In this document: piece after piece, positions 36,275-44,965 of the stretch
Layout of the letters: each line of letters opens with the position of its first letter
How positions within the stretch are numbered: position 1 is the first letter of the stretch
Source of the DNA: DATFVA01 sp963764235
GTDB lineage: Bacteria; Bacteroidota; Ignavibacteria; Ignavibacteriales; Ignavibacteriaceae
Reading direction: 5' to 3'
Assembly: GCA_963764235.1 (NCBI GenBank)
Contig: CAVXRO010000011.1
Location: forward strand, 1 to 64,000
Length of the DNA stretch: 64,000 nt
Notes under the pieces: generated by a model
Told to the model about the DNA's origin: nothing
The model's input: the letters and a program-made list of their open reading frames with translations, nothing else
Databases searched by the model: none
Position numbers and translations under genes: made by a program

Positions 36275-36871
36275 ATGAAGAAATTTTCCCTTTTTCTGAT
36301 TATCGTCCTTACAGGCATCCTCATCTATGCATTCTGGCCTGAGAAGGAGCTGCGGCATCCTGCAGGTATTTTATGTCCCGACGATCCTGTACAGACCGCG
36401 GTAACCAATCCTGTGCCCTGGCAGAAGGATGAATACACTATTACTCCACTGGCAGAGTTCAAAATAAAAGCGTTCGTGCTGAGCACCAATAGTTTCTCAG
36501 TCGGAAGAGAGAGTAAACTTTCTCCGATGGATCTCGCGCTCGGGTGGGGACAAATGTCGAACCAGCCGATAATAGACGGACTGGATATAACTCAGAGCAA
36601 CCGCTGGTACCGGTGGAAGGCGAAAGTGCTTATAATTCCTGCAGATGAGATCAGCACTCACAGTTCAAACATGCATATCATTCCCGCAAATGAACAGGTT
36701 GAGGAAACTCTGGATGAGCTATACAAGGGATGTATTATTGAAATGAAAGGCTACCTGGTTTCGGTTAAGGCGGCTGACGGCTGGCACTGGTCGAGCTCTC
36801 TCAGGCGGGATGATACGGGCGGCGGAGCCTGCGAATTGGTGTGGGCGGAGGAATTGCAGGTTGAAAATTGA
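36275..36871 (+). CDS. Membrane-anchored protein of unknown function
   Basis: A 198-residue protein from the ATG at 36275 (a TTG at 36251 extends the frame but has no support). An N-terminal TM helix (FSLFLIIVLTGILIYAFW, about 4-21) anchors a soluble domain. Its conserved-looking blocks are HPAGILCPDDPVQ, SPMDLALGWGQMSN, ITQSNRWYRW and WHWSSSLRRDDTGGGACELVW. I have the impression of a widespread but uncharacterised family and cannot name it. The end LQVEN with its stop codon is formed by the first unit of the large ATTGAAAATTG repeat field that follows, so the natural C-terminus may have differed. Confidence 0.65.
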   Translation: MKKFSLFLIIVLTGILIYAFWPEKELRHPAGILCPDDPVQTAVTNPVPWQKDEYTITPLAEFKIKAFVLSTNSFSVGRESKLSPMDLALGWGQMSNQPIIDGLDITQSNRWYRWKAKVLIIPADEISTHSSNMHIIPANEQVEETLDELYKGCIIEMKGYLVSVKAADGWHWSSSLRRDDTGGGACELVWAEELQVEN

Positions 36872-37345
36872 AAACTGCAGATTGAAGATTTCAAGATTGA
36901 AGATTTCAGATTGCAGATTAGATTGAAAACTGCAGATTGAAAATTGCAGATTAGATTGAAGATTTCAGATTGAAGATTGCAGATTGGATTGAAAATTGAA
37001 AATTGAAAATTGAAAATTGCAGATTAGATTGAAAACGCAGATTGAAAACTGCAGATTGAAGATTGCAGATTAGATTGAAAACTGCAGATTGGATTGAAGA
37101 TTTCAGATTGAAAATTGCAGATTAGATTGAAAACTGCAGATTGAAGATTGCAGATTGAAAATTGAAAATTGAAAATTGAAAATTGCAGATTAGATTGAAA
37201 ACGCAGATTGAAAACTGCAGATTGAAGATTGCAGATTAGATTGAAAACTGCAGATTGGATTGAAGATTTCAGATTGAAAATTGCAGATTAGATTGAAAAC
37301 TGCAGATTGAAGATTGCAGATTGAAAATTGAAAATTGAAAATTTA
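36858..37345 (+). repeat. Large heptamer-derived repeat field with a 166-bp higher-order unit
   Basis: About 490 bp composed almost only of ATTGAAA, ATTGCAG and ATTAG heptamer-like words. On top of the short period there is a higher-order repeat: a segment with four GAAAATT copies, then GCAGATTAGATTGAAAACGC, starts near 36985, again near 37151 and partly near 37317, i.e. every 166 bases, with nearly perfect identity. It ends about 30 bases before the start codon of the LemA gene and begins inside the stop region of the preceding gene. Confidence 0.88.
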
Positions 37346-37377
37346 ACAGTTTAAGATTATCAATCGATAAATAAAAA

Positions 37378-37926
37378 TTGCTTATCACCATTATTATAGT
37401 CATCCTGCTCGTTTTCTGGTTTGTATTCATATACAACCGGTTCGTTAGTCAGCACAATATCGTTAAGGAAGCATGGAGCGGCATCGACGTACAGCTTAAA
37501 CGCAGGTATGACCTCATCCCGAATCTGGTAGACGCTGTTAAGGGGTACAGTACATATGAGCGCGAGCTTCTGCAGGATATCACTGCCCTCCGTGCGAAAT
37601 CTATGGGTCTTAATTCGCCGGGTGAAAAAGCGAAACCTGAGTCGGCGCTTTCAGGGCGGCTGAAAAGCCTGCTCGCTGTTGCGGAAAATTATCCCGACCT
37701 TAAAGCAAATGAGAGTTTCCTTAAGCTTCAGCAGCAGCTTACCGAGGCGGAGGATCAGATACAGTACGCCCGGCGCTATTATAACGGTGCGGTGCGCGAT
37801 TATAATACCCGGGTTGAATCATTTCCTTCCAACATCGTTGCATCGCTTTTTGGTTTTAAGCAGGAGGAATTCTTCGAGATCACTTTTGCAACGGAACGCG
37901 AAACACCGGAGGTTGGTCTAAGCTGA
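37378..37926 (+). CDS. LemA family protein
   Basis: A 182-residue protein with an N-terminal TM helix (ITIIIVILLVFWFVFIYNRF) followed by the LemA signature WSGIDVQLKRRYDLIPNLVDAVKGY (about 33-57) and a helical coiled domain ending ARRYYNGAVRDYN, SFPSNIVASLFGF. The only start is TTG at 37378, two codons after an in-frame TAA, so the normal ATG may have been lost when the adjacent repeat field expanded. LemA proteins sit in the inner membrane; function is unclear. The stop codon touches the ATG of the DUF2207 gene (TGAATG), the typical two-gene arrangement. Confidence 0.9.
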   Translation: MLITIIIVILLVFWFVFIYNRFVSQHNIVKEAWSGIDVQLKRRYDLIPNLVDAVKGYSTYERELLQDITALRAKSMGLNSPGEKAKPESALSGRLKSLLAVAENYPDLKANESFLKLQQQLTEAEDQIQYARRYYNGAVRDYNTRVESFPSNIVASLFGFKQEEFFEITFATERETPEVGLS

Positions 37927-39985
37927 ATGAAAAAGATCTTTATCCTCATATTACTTCTTGTGTTAAGTGCTTCCGTTTATCCGCAGCAGGAGAAGATCTA
38001 TTCATATCACAGCGATATCGTTATCAATAAAGATGCTTCGATGATCGTTACTGAAACGATCAAAGTGAAAGCTCTCGGGATTGATATACGGCGGGGAATT
38101 ACGCGCGACTTCCCTACTGCCTTTAAAGATACTTACGGAAATAAAGTCGTGGTTGATTTTGATATCCTTGGAATATACAGAGACGGCCGGCCTGAGGATT
38201 ATCATACAGAAAGTCTGGAGAATGGTGTGCGAATTTATGCCGGAAATAAAAATGTATATCTTGAGCCCGGCGATTATACTTACAAAATAGTATATAGGAC
38301 TAACCGCCAGCTCGGATTCTTTGAGGATCACGACGAGCTTTACTGGAATGTTACCGGCACCGGGTGGAAATTCCCGATTGAAAGTGCATCAGCAACCGTA
38401 ACCCTTCCTGATAATGTACCTTCCGGTGAACTGAAGTATTATGGCTACACAGGCCGGGAAGGTTCGCGGGATCAAAATCTGTCTACTGAAGTCATTTCTC
38501 CCGGCAAAGCTTCTTATACAACCTCTTTTCCTCTCGCTTCTTATGAGGGACTGACAATAGTTCTTGAGTTTCCTAAAGGAATAATTACGGAACCGACAAC
38601 AGCGCAGAAACTTGGGTATTTTGCGCAGGATAACCGCAGCGAGATCATCGGGATAATCGGTCTGATCGTAATCCTTTTCTACTATATGATTGTATGGAGC
38701 AGAGTTGGAAAGGATCCTGAAAAGGATGTGATCTTTCCCCTGTACGAACCGCCTGATAACCTCTCCCCTGCCGCAGTACGATACATAAAAAGGATGGGAT
38801 TTGACAATAACACTTTCTCAGCCTCCATTATTAATATGGCCGTAAAGGGTTACCTTAAGATAAGGGAGGATGACGGAAAGTATACGCTGGTAAGACTGAA
38901 GACTGACACTGCAGGACTAAATAAAGAGGAAAGAAAGATTGCCGAAAAGCTGAGCTTCTCTGAGGCAGATGAATCAGCGGTTCAGGCTGAAGAGGCATTA
39001 AAGCAGTTAAACTCGTTAAAGAACAGCAATAACTTTTTTGCCAGGAAAATATCAGGAGTGATTACTTCTGCTATACAAAGCCGTTTAAATACATTGCCGA
39101 AAGAAAAGCAGGAAGCGGGAAAACAATATGAACTTGAACTGAAGAATACCAACCATACAATATTCAGCAGTGCGATAAAAGCTTTGAAAAATGAATTGAA
39201 GAATTCATACGAAAAAATTTATTTCATTACAAACAGGAAGCAGTTTGTGATAGGAGCGGTAATTTCATTTGTGTTCCTGCTGCTGAGCATAGTAACGGGA
39301 CATGGAGAACAGGCCTTTATGCTTGCGTGGATATCGATTTGGAGTCTCGGCGTAGGCGCGCTTCTCATCAATCTTTTCAGAACGTGGAAGCGGGTGTTCT
39401 CCGGAGGCAGGATAAAAGTTTCGATGATCGGTACGCTGATATTTTCCTCGCTGTTTGCCCTGCCCTTTATTATCGGTGAGGTAGTAGGCATCTGGTTCTT
39501 TTACACTATGGGATCAATGCTGTCGGGTATTATCGCCGGTATCATCATACTCATAAATGTACTTTTTTATCATCTCCTGAAGGCGCCGACTCTGCTAGGA
39601 AGAAAGCTTCTTGATAAGATTGAGGGGTTTGAGATGTATTTATCGACCGCGGAGAAGGACAGGCTGAATTACCTTACACCCGTTGAGAAAACCCCGGAAC
39701 TTTTTGAAAAAGTACCTGCCGTACGCATTTGCGCTGAACATTGAGCAAAAATGGTCGGAGCAGTTCTCGGATGTACTGGCCAAAGCGGCGGTTGAACAGA
39801 ATTACTCACCTTCGTGGTATTCCGGTGCAGCGTGGAGCGGCTTTAACGCGGCAGGATTCACATCATCCTTCAGCAGCTCCTTTTCAGGCGCAGTATCCTC
39901 GTCGTCCAGCGCGCCGGGTTCCAGCTCGGGAAGCGGCGGCTCTTCCGGAGGAGGAGGAGGAGGCGGAGGAGGCGGCGGTTGGTAA
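37927..39985 (+). CDS. DUF2207 family membrane protein, frameshifted near the C-terminus
   Basis: A signal peptide (MKKIFILILLLVLSASVYPQ) precedes an extracytoplasmic beta domain (about 25-220, with RRGITRDFPTAF and LYWNVTGTGWKFPIE), a TM helix (IIGIIGLIVILFYYMIVW), a cytoplasmic winged-helix-like region (about 280-420), and further TM helices (about 435-550). As sequenced, the frame stops at 39744 (VPAVRICAEH). Dropping one base in the TTTTTGAAAAAG stretch at 39700-39711 restores FEKYLPYAFALNIEQKWSEQ and the usual tail, a Ser-rich segment and a run of about 11 Gly plus Trp ending at 39985. The full protein would be about 685 residues. It is coupled to LemA upstream. The break is a single homopolymer base, so sequencing error is plausible. 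Confidence 0.82.
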
Positions 39986-40001
39986 TAACATTTTAATTGC
40001 T

Positions 40002-40054
40002 CATTGTTAATTATCCATTGTTAATTGCTCATTGTTAATTATTCATTGTTAATT
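40002..40054 (+). repeat. Four copies of a 14-bp CATTGTTAATT repeat
   Basis: CATTGTTAATT starts at 40002, 40016, 40030 and 40044, exactly 14 bases apart (twice the 7-base period of other repeats here). It lies just after the DUF2207 stop. The remaining spacer to 40285 shows nothing else I can identify. Confidence 0.8.
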
Positions 40055-40285
40055 ACTATTCTTAACTATTAGAATTTCCATTCTAATTTCTGACATTATC
40101 CCGGTTCTCCTGCTAATATCCGCATAAAAAGGCCATTTTCTTCAATGGCACAATATTGGGGTTGCACATACCAAATGTTAGAGTAAAAATCATAATGACC
40201 TCCATGCTTTCAGCCGCCCTCTGATGCGATGATTCATCATTTTTTGTTCAGGCTGATGTGATTAAATAAACTAAATAAGGAGCAA

Positions 40286-41809
40286 ATGATGAAAAAATTT
40301 CAACTGTGTGTTGTGCTGTTCTTTTTATTTCCTGCTTTAAGTGTTTTTGCGCAGATGGGCGGCGGAGGCGGTTTTATAAATCCTGATTCAATAGAAACGG
40401 TAACGGTTACCGGAACAGCGATTGTAGATACCACTTTTATGCATACGATGTATTATCTTGATGAAAATAATGACGGAACCCCGGATTATATGCTTAATTT
40501 CGGGCCCTGGTGGTATGAACCCGACAGCAGCGATGCTGTAAGGCCGCAGGACGGCGATCAGGTTACAATTGAAGGAGGCCTGGTTGAGAATATGATGGGT
40601 TACGAAATGCTTATTGTATATAATATAAATGATGAATTCTGGCGCGATCCATTCGATTCTTTCTGGAATTTTATGGGCTACTACTCACATAACGGCGGCG
40701 GATGCGGAGGCAGCGGATACGGATGGATGTTTGATTCCCTTCAAACGGTAGAGCTTTCGGGTACAGCTCTTGTTGATACGACTTTTATGATGACAATGTA
40801 CTACCTGGATGCAGATAATGATTCTATTCCCGACTATATGCTTAATTTCGGCCCCTGGTGGTATGAACCGACGTCGGGTGCTGTTCGTCCCGAAAATGGT
40901 GAACAAGTTACGATCGTCGGCGGTGAGATTGAAAGAGAATATCTTCCCATGGTCGTGGTTTTTGAGATAGACGGACTTGAGTGGAGGGATTCGACATTGT
41001 TCGCCCAGGGCTTCGGCGGCAGCTGGATACACAGGTATATGAATGATCCTATTAACGTTGAAACGCCGTTTGATAACTCTGACTGGATGCAGGTTAATCC
41101 CGACTGGTGGCATATGGGAGGTCCCGGCGGCGGCGGTATGATGGCCGACTCAATGTACTGCCAGATCTTTGAAACTACCTACCAGCAGATGCCCGGAATC
41201 GGTAACGAAAACCCGTTTGCCGCATATGAAATCGATATGTATCTCCCCAACGGAATGAACGGTATGCACCATGGCGGTAATTACGGCTATGGTATGGAGC
41301 TGAACTCCGATGCTAATTACCAGCTTCATTACAATGATATACAGGCTGAAGGTTCGAACATCGATGAATCGACAATACAGGTTAAGTACTACGATGCTCT
41401 GAGTTCTTCGTGGATAACCTACCCCGGGGCAACAGTTGATGCTCAGAATAATACTGTTACTTTCTCAAGTGCCCTTGTACGCAACCTGGTTGTACTTACG
41501 GCTAACCAGCCGACTTCGGTTGATCCTTCAGTTAGCGGTTCGCCTGTTGATTTCACTCTTGACCAGAATTATCCTAATCCTTTCAATCCCTCAACCACGA
41601 TAAATTTCAGTCTGGCTAAGGATAATCACATTACGATCAACCTGTATAATGTGCTGGGACAAAAAATCAAAACTCTTGTGAACGCAGACTTTACTGCGGG
41701 TAAACACAGCCTTGACTTCAGTGCTGAAAACCTATCGTCAGGAACCTACTTTTACGAATTAAAGGCCGACGGAAAACATATTGTAAAGAAGATGAACCTG
41801 GTGAAATAG
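40286..41809 (+). CDS. T9SS-secreted protein with a duplicated 85-residue domain
   Basis: A 507-residue secreted protein (signal peptide about 1-23, cut near VFAQ). Residues about 35-121 and 151-235 are two copies of one domain: each has ETVTVTGTAIVDTTFM or QTVELSGTALVDTTFM, then TMYYLD, DYMLNFGPWWYEP, AVRP and EQVTI. This strand-rich pattern resembles an OB-fold-like barrel. A Gly/Met/His-rich region follows (about 270-340, GGPGGGGMMADSMYC), then a beta domain and a sorting domain with NYPNPFNPSTT and VKKMNLVK. AAGGAG precedes the ATGATG start. I know no function; the repeated aromatic patch may bind a ligand. A strong terminator follows. Confidence 0.85.
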   Translation: MMKKFQLCVVLFFLFPALSVFAQMGGGGGFINPDSIETVTVTGTAIVDTTFMHTMYYLDENNDGTPDYMLNFGPWWYEPDSSDAVRPQDGDQVTIEGGLVENMMGYEMLIVYNINDEFWRDPFDSFWNFMGYYSHNGGGCGGSGYGWMFDSLQTVELSGTALVDTTFMMTMYYLDADNDSIPDYMLNFGPWWYEPTSGAVRPENGEQVTIVGGEIEREYLPMVVVFEIDGLEWRDSTLFAQGFGGSWIHRYMNDPINVETPFDNSDWMQVNPDWWHMGGPGGGGMMADSMYCQIFETTYQQMPGIGNENPFAAYEIDMYLPNGMNGMHHGGNYGYGMELNSDANYQLHYNDIQAEGSNIDESTIQVKYYDALSSSWITYPGATVDAQNNTVTFSSALVRNLVVLTANQPTSVDPSVSGSPVDFTLDQNYPNPFNPSTTINFSLAKDNHITINLYNVLGQKIKTLVNADFTAGKHSLDFSAENLSSGTYFYELKADGKHIVKKMNLVK

Positions 41810-41868
41810 TAAACTTGGTGTCTGGAGGCCTGTATGGGGGCAGGCATCCATCTAATTGTTGACCTAAT

Positions 41869-41897
41869 GGGGAGCTGATTGCGGCTCCCCTTTTTTT
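41869..41897 (+). terminator. Rho-independent terminator
   Basis: GGGGAGC, an 8-base loop and GCTCCCC are followed by seven T, 60 bases after the stop of the T9SS gene at 40286-41809. Confidence 0.92.
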
Positions 41898-41966
41898 GTG
41901 CCTGACTTTACAACATTTTTCCCTTCGTTTAGTTAGATATATATATATGAACAAACCGGAGCAAAG

Positions 41967-42470
41967 ATGAACTACAGAAGGGCAATGATCGGCGGTGCGG
42001 CCGGGGCGGTTGCTGTTACATTTTACAACCTCACACTCAGATGGCTGGGTATGCACATTGATATAGAGATGATTCTGGGAACATTATTCGGGGGAATGCC
42101 GGGACCGGGTATGTGGTGGATCGGGTTTGGTATTCACGTTGTGGTGGGAATGATGTTCGGAGTGATATATGCATTCTTCTTTGAACTCGGTACACGAAGA
42201 ACCGGATGGGCGGCAGGGGTTAAAATAGCCGTGCTTCATACAGTTGCTGCCGGATTCTTCTATGGATTTTTCCCGGTGATTAGTCCTGTTATTCCCCGTT
42301 ATCTCACTGCTCCCGGATATTTTATGGCACACGGAGGATTCCCGTATATTATTGCTTTCGTCGGAATGTATATGCTCTTCGGAATTATTATGGGATTAAC
42401 GTATAAGATTAATGGATGGATTCAGCTGCTCCCCATTGAACAGAAGTCAGGATTGAAAATTGAAGATTGA
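41967..42470 (+). CDS. Multi-pass membrane protein of unknown function
   Basis: A 167-residue hydrophobic protein with about four TM segments: AMIGGAAGAVAVTFYNLTL, WWIGFGIHVVVGMMFGVIYAF, VKIAVLHTVAAGFFYGFF and FPYIIAFVGMYMLFGIIMGL. Gly-rich helices with small residues are typical of small integral membrane proteins of the DUF1440/DUF6789 type, but I cannot assign a family firmly. The C-terminal GLKIED and the stop come from a GAAAATT-type heptamer unit, as in two other genes of this window. It converges with the CDF-like gene 16 bases away. Confidence 0.65.
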   Translation: MNYRRAMIGGAAGAVAVTFYNLTLRWLGMHIDIEMILGTLFGGMPGPGMWWIGFGIHVVVGMMFGVIYAFFFELGTRRTGWAAGVKIAVLHTVAAGFFYGFFPVISPVIPRYLTAPGYFMAHGGFPYIIAFVGMYMLFGIIMGLTYKINGWIQLLPIEQKSGLKIED

Positions 42471-42486
42471 AAAATGACGATAGTTA

Positions 42487-43107
42487 TTAACACTCGCAGG
42501 CGATCTCTTCAGAACGTGATTTTTCGAAGGACTCTCTCCCCTCTCTGAAAGCATAATACGCTATACCTAGCGATCCCAGAATATCGAAATACGCGATGTG
42601 AAAAATTTCATACAGACCGCTTGATGCCAGCAGAATGAAAGATAGGTAAAAACATGTCTTTGTGCAGTTGGCGTCCGCTATTATTGCATCCGATTTCATT
42701 TCGTGTCCCACCTTTAACTTAGCGTTCATCAGGTAATACATCGTACCGATTGATATTAAAGAGATAATAATACCGGCGAATGTAGTTGTTGGTCTGACGT
42801 CATATATTATATTCAGCACCGAACCGGCGATAAGTCCCAATGTTAAAAGATAGAATGCAGAGCCATTAATTATTAACGCCGTCTTTTCGAACTTGTCTCT
42901 TCTGTTGACCTTTGAATATTGCATACGGAGAACCATGTGCAGGATGCCGATCCCTGAGATCACTTCAACGAAGCTGTCGACACCGAATCCCAGCAGAGCG
43001 AGGGTTTCATCTTTCGCTCCGAAGAAAACGGAGATGAGCCCTTCTATCACATTATACACAATGGTGATTACGGCCAGTATGAGGGCTTTTTTCAATAGTT
43101 TGTTCAT
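42487..43107 (-). CDS. CDF-like cation transporter, membrane domain only
   Basis: A 206-residue protein with about six TM segments. It resembles the membrane half of cation diffusion facilitators: LALLGFGVDSFVEVISGIGI (about 37-56) aligns with the first metal-site helix and MKSDAIIADANCTKTCFYLS (about 137-156) with the second. The usual cytoplasmic C-terminal domain is absent, and the protein ends in a Cys-rich EEIACEC tail. The second site has D-x-x-x-D-A-N-C in place of the classic H-x-x-x-D, so the metal preference may be different. These short CDF relatives occur in several Bacteroidota. It probably exports a divalent metal; this is inferred from the fold only. Confidence 0.7.
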   Translation of the reverse strand: MNKLLKKALILAVITIVYNVIEGLISVFFGAKDETLALLGFGVDSFVEVISGIGILHMVLRMQYSKVNRRDKFEKTALIINGSAFYLLTLGLIAGSVLNIIYDVRPTTTFAGIIISLISIGTMYYLMNAKLKVGHEMKSDAIIADANCTKTCFYLSFILLASSGLYEIFHIAYFDILGSLGIAYYAFREGRESFEKSRSEEIACEC

Positions 43108-43299
43108 AATAAATATTTTGTATCTGTTAATGCAATATATAAATATTTAATATTGAAAATTGAAAATTGAAAGATGGTAGGACGGCTGAAGGAATTAAGC
43201 GAATTATTTGAAAATAATTTTTAATTTATGTTTATAAATTAATCATTATTCATTCATAATTATTAAATAATATATCAACAAATACATTGATACACTGAA

Positions 43300-44370
43300 A
43301 TGAAAGCGAAGGATATACCATTTCACCGGCTTGCCGCGCAGCGGATTTCCCGAACTGAGTTTACAAATGTGAAAGACCTTGTTAAGTATATGGGAGCTTT
43401 TCAGTCGCAGGACTACAGGATGGCGAAGCACGCGATCGGTCTGCGCTTAAAGGATGCCGATGAGCAATTGGTCGATAAAGCAATTATTGATGGGGATATC
43501 ATCAGGACTCACGTCCTTCGCCCCACCTGGCACTTTGTATCTTCCGACGATCTCCCCTGGATGCTTGAGCTAACGGCCCCGCGCATAAAATCCTCAATGA
43601 ACGGACGCCATCGCGAGCTGGAGCTTACTCCTGCCATATTCAGGAAATGCGAAAAAATAATGAGAGAAGCTCTTGCAGGCGGTAATCATATGACCCGTGA
43701 TGAACTGATAAAGCTCCTTAATGATGCAAAAATTAAAACCGATCTTAACCGGGCATCTCATCTATTTGCCGGGGCTGAGCTGACGGGACTGATCTGCAGC
43801 GGTATACCCGAGGGGAATAAACATACTTATGCTCTGATGTCGGAGAGAGTTAAGGGATCCCCGAAAATAGGCCGGGAAGAAGCGCTTGCACGACTTGCAC
43901 GCATCTATTTCAATAGCCGGGGGCCTGCAACCGTTAATGATTTCTCCTGGTGGTCGGGATTGAATCTCACCAATGCAAGATCGGCACTTGAACTTATGTC
44001 GGAAGAATTCCCGTCGTTCTCCGAAGGCACAAATACTTTCCTGTATTCCGATGCCGGCGGGAGTGTTGAAGCTGATGATAATCTATACCTTCTGCCTGCA
44101 TTCGATGAATATCTGATAGGCTATACGGATAGGTCGGCTGTTCTGAATCCTGAGAACGCAAAGAAATATGTAACCCTGAACGGTATGTTCTTCCCTATTA
44201 TTGTATTCCGTGGTGAAGTAGTAGGAATATGGAAAAGAACGATAAAAAATGACTTTGTAGATGTAGAGTTCAATTTCTTCGGGAAGGTTTCCCGGAAGGC
44301 AAGGAAGCTTGCCGGTAGGGAAGCTGCAAAACTTGCGGATTTTATCGGGAAAAAACTCCGGCTGGTTTAA
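43300..44370 (+). CDS. Winged-helix DNA-binding protein, AlkZ-like DNA glycosylase family
   Basis: A 356-residue member of the HTH_42 (DUF1006) family, to which the interstrand-crosslink glycosylase AlkZ belongs. The family's Q-x-Q catalytic motif is visible at GAFQSQDY (Q35 and Q37), followed by THVLRPTWHFV (about 70-80), another invariant block, and GRGPATVNDFSWWSGL-like and LLPAFDEYLIGY blocks toward the C-terminus. Three winged-helix domains should form the scaffold. Known members unhook alkylated bases; whether this one repairs crosslinks or simple alkylation is not decided by sequence. It stands alone, with AT-rich and heptamer-bearing sequence upstream. Confidence 0.85.
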   Translation: MKAKDIPFHRLAAQRISRTEFTNVKDLVKYMGAFQSQDYRMAKHAIGLRLKDADEQLVDKAIIDGDIIRTHVLRPTWHFVSSDDLPWMLELTAPRIKSSMNGRHRELELTPAIFRKCEKIMREALAGGNHMTRDELIKLLNDAKIKTDLNRASHLFAGAELTGLICSGIPEGNKHTYALMSERVKGSPKIGREEALARLARIYFNSRGPATVNDFSWWSGLNLTNARSALELMSEEFPSFSEGTNTFLYSDAGGSVEADDNLYLLPAFDEYLIGYTDRSAVLNPENAKKYVTLNGMFFPIIVFRGEVVGIWKRTIKNDFVDVEFNFFGKVSRKARKLAGREAAKLADFIGKKLRLV

Positions 44371-44464
44371 TTCTGATACAGATTTTATGATTCTTTTAAC
44401 TTATTTTACTTCTATAAGAAATCGCTCAGTTCAAAACTTATTAGTCTGAATTACCGGAGGTAAT

Positions 44465-44878
44465 ATGGCAACTATAATAAGTAAAGTTGAATACTACTAT
44501 TGTTCTGTTGAGGATCAGCCCGGCGAATCATATAGACTGCTTTCATTCCTTGCCAATGTCGGTGTTAATCTTATCGCTTTCACCTGTGTGCCTACAGGAC
44601 CTTTACGGACACAGTTTACGCTTTTTCCAGAAGACTCATCAAAACTTGTTGTTGAGGCAAAGAATGCCGGCCTCAAGCTCGACGGTCCCAACCCCGCATT
44701 CCTCATTATGGGAGAAGATGAAATAGGTGCGCTTGTCGACATCCACCAGAAGCTCTTTGAAGCAAATATTAATATCTATTCTTCTAACGCCGTTTCAGAT
44801 GGAAGAGGAGGGTTCGGCTACGTACTTTACGTAAACGCTGAGCATTTTAAGAAGGCAGCTGAAGTACTGGAAGTTTGA
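44465..44878 (+). CDS. ACT-domain protein
   Basis: A 137-residue cytoplasmic protein of two ACT-like halves. The first starts VEYYYCSVEDQPGESYRLLSFLANVGVNLIAF (about 8-39), with the ligand-loop Gly of ACT domains. The second runs about 75-137, with AFLIMGEDEIGALVDIHQKLFEANINI and a closing GGFGYVLYV strand. Tandem ACT domains bind small molecules, usually amino acids, and regulate enzymes; here there is no enzyme fused or adjacent. GGAGG lies directly before the ATG. Ligand unknown. Confidence 0.82.
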   Translation: MATIISKVEYYYCSVEDQPGESYRLLSFLANVGVNLIAFTCVPTGPLRTQFTLFPEDSSKLVVEAKNAGLKLDGPNPAFLIMGEDEIGALVDIHQKLFEANINIYSSNAVSDGRGGFGYVLYVNAEHFKKAAEVLEV

Positions 44879-44965
44879 GACACTATGCGAACAAAGGGTA
44901 AAGCGCAAGGCAAAGCTATTCAAATACGGTGCTGAGCCGGGCGAAGGAGCAATTGCGAACGAAAA

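Noticed and set aside
39695..39745. Programmed -1 ribosomal frameshift in the DUF2207 gene
   Set aside because: The shift needed is +1 (or -2), and the sequence has GAAAAAG and not the A-AAA-AAG heptamer in the right phase; a homopolymer indel is simpler.
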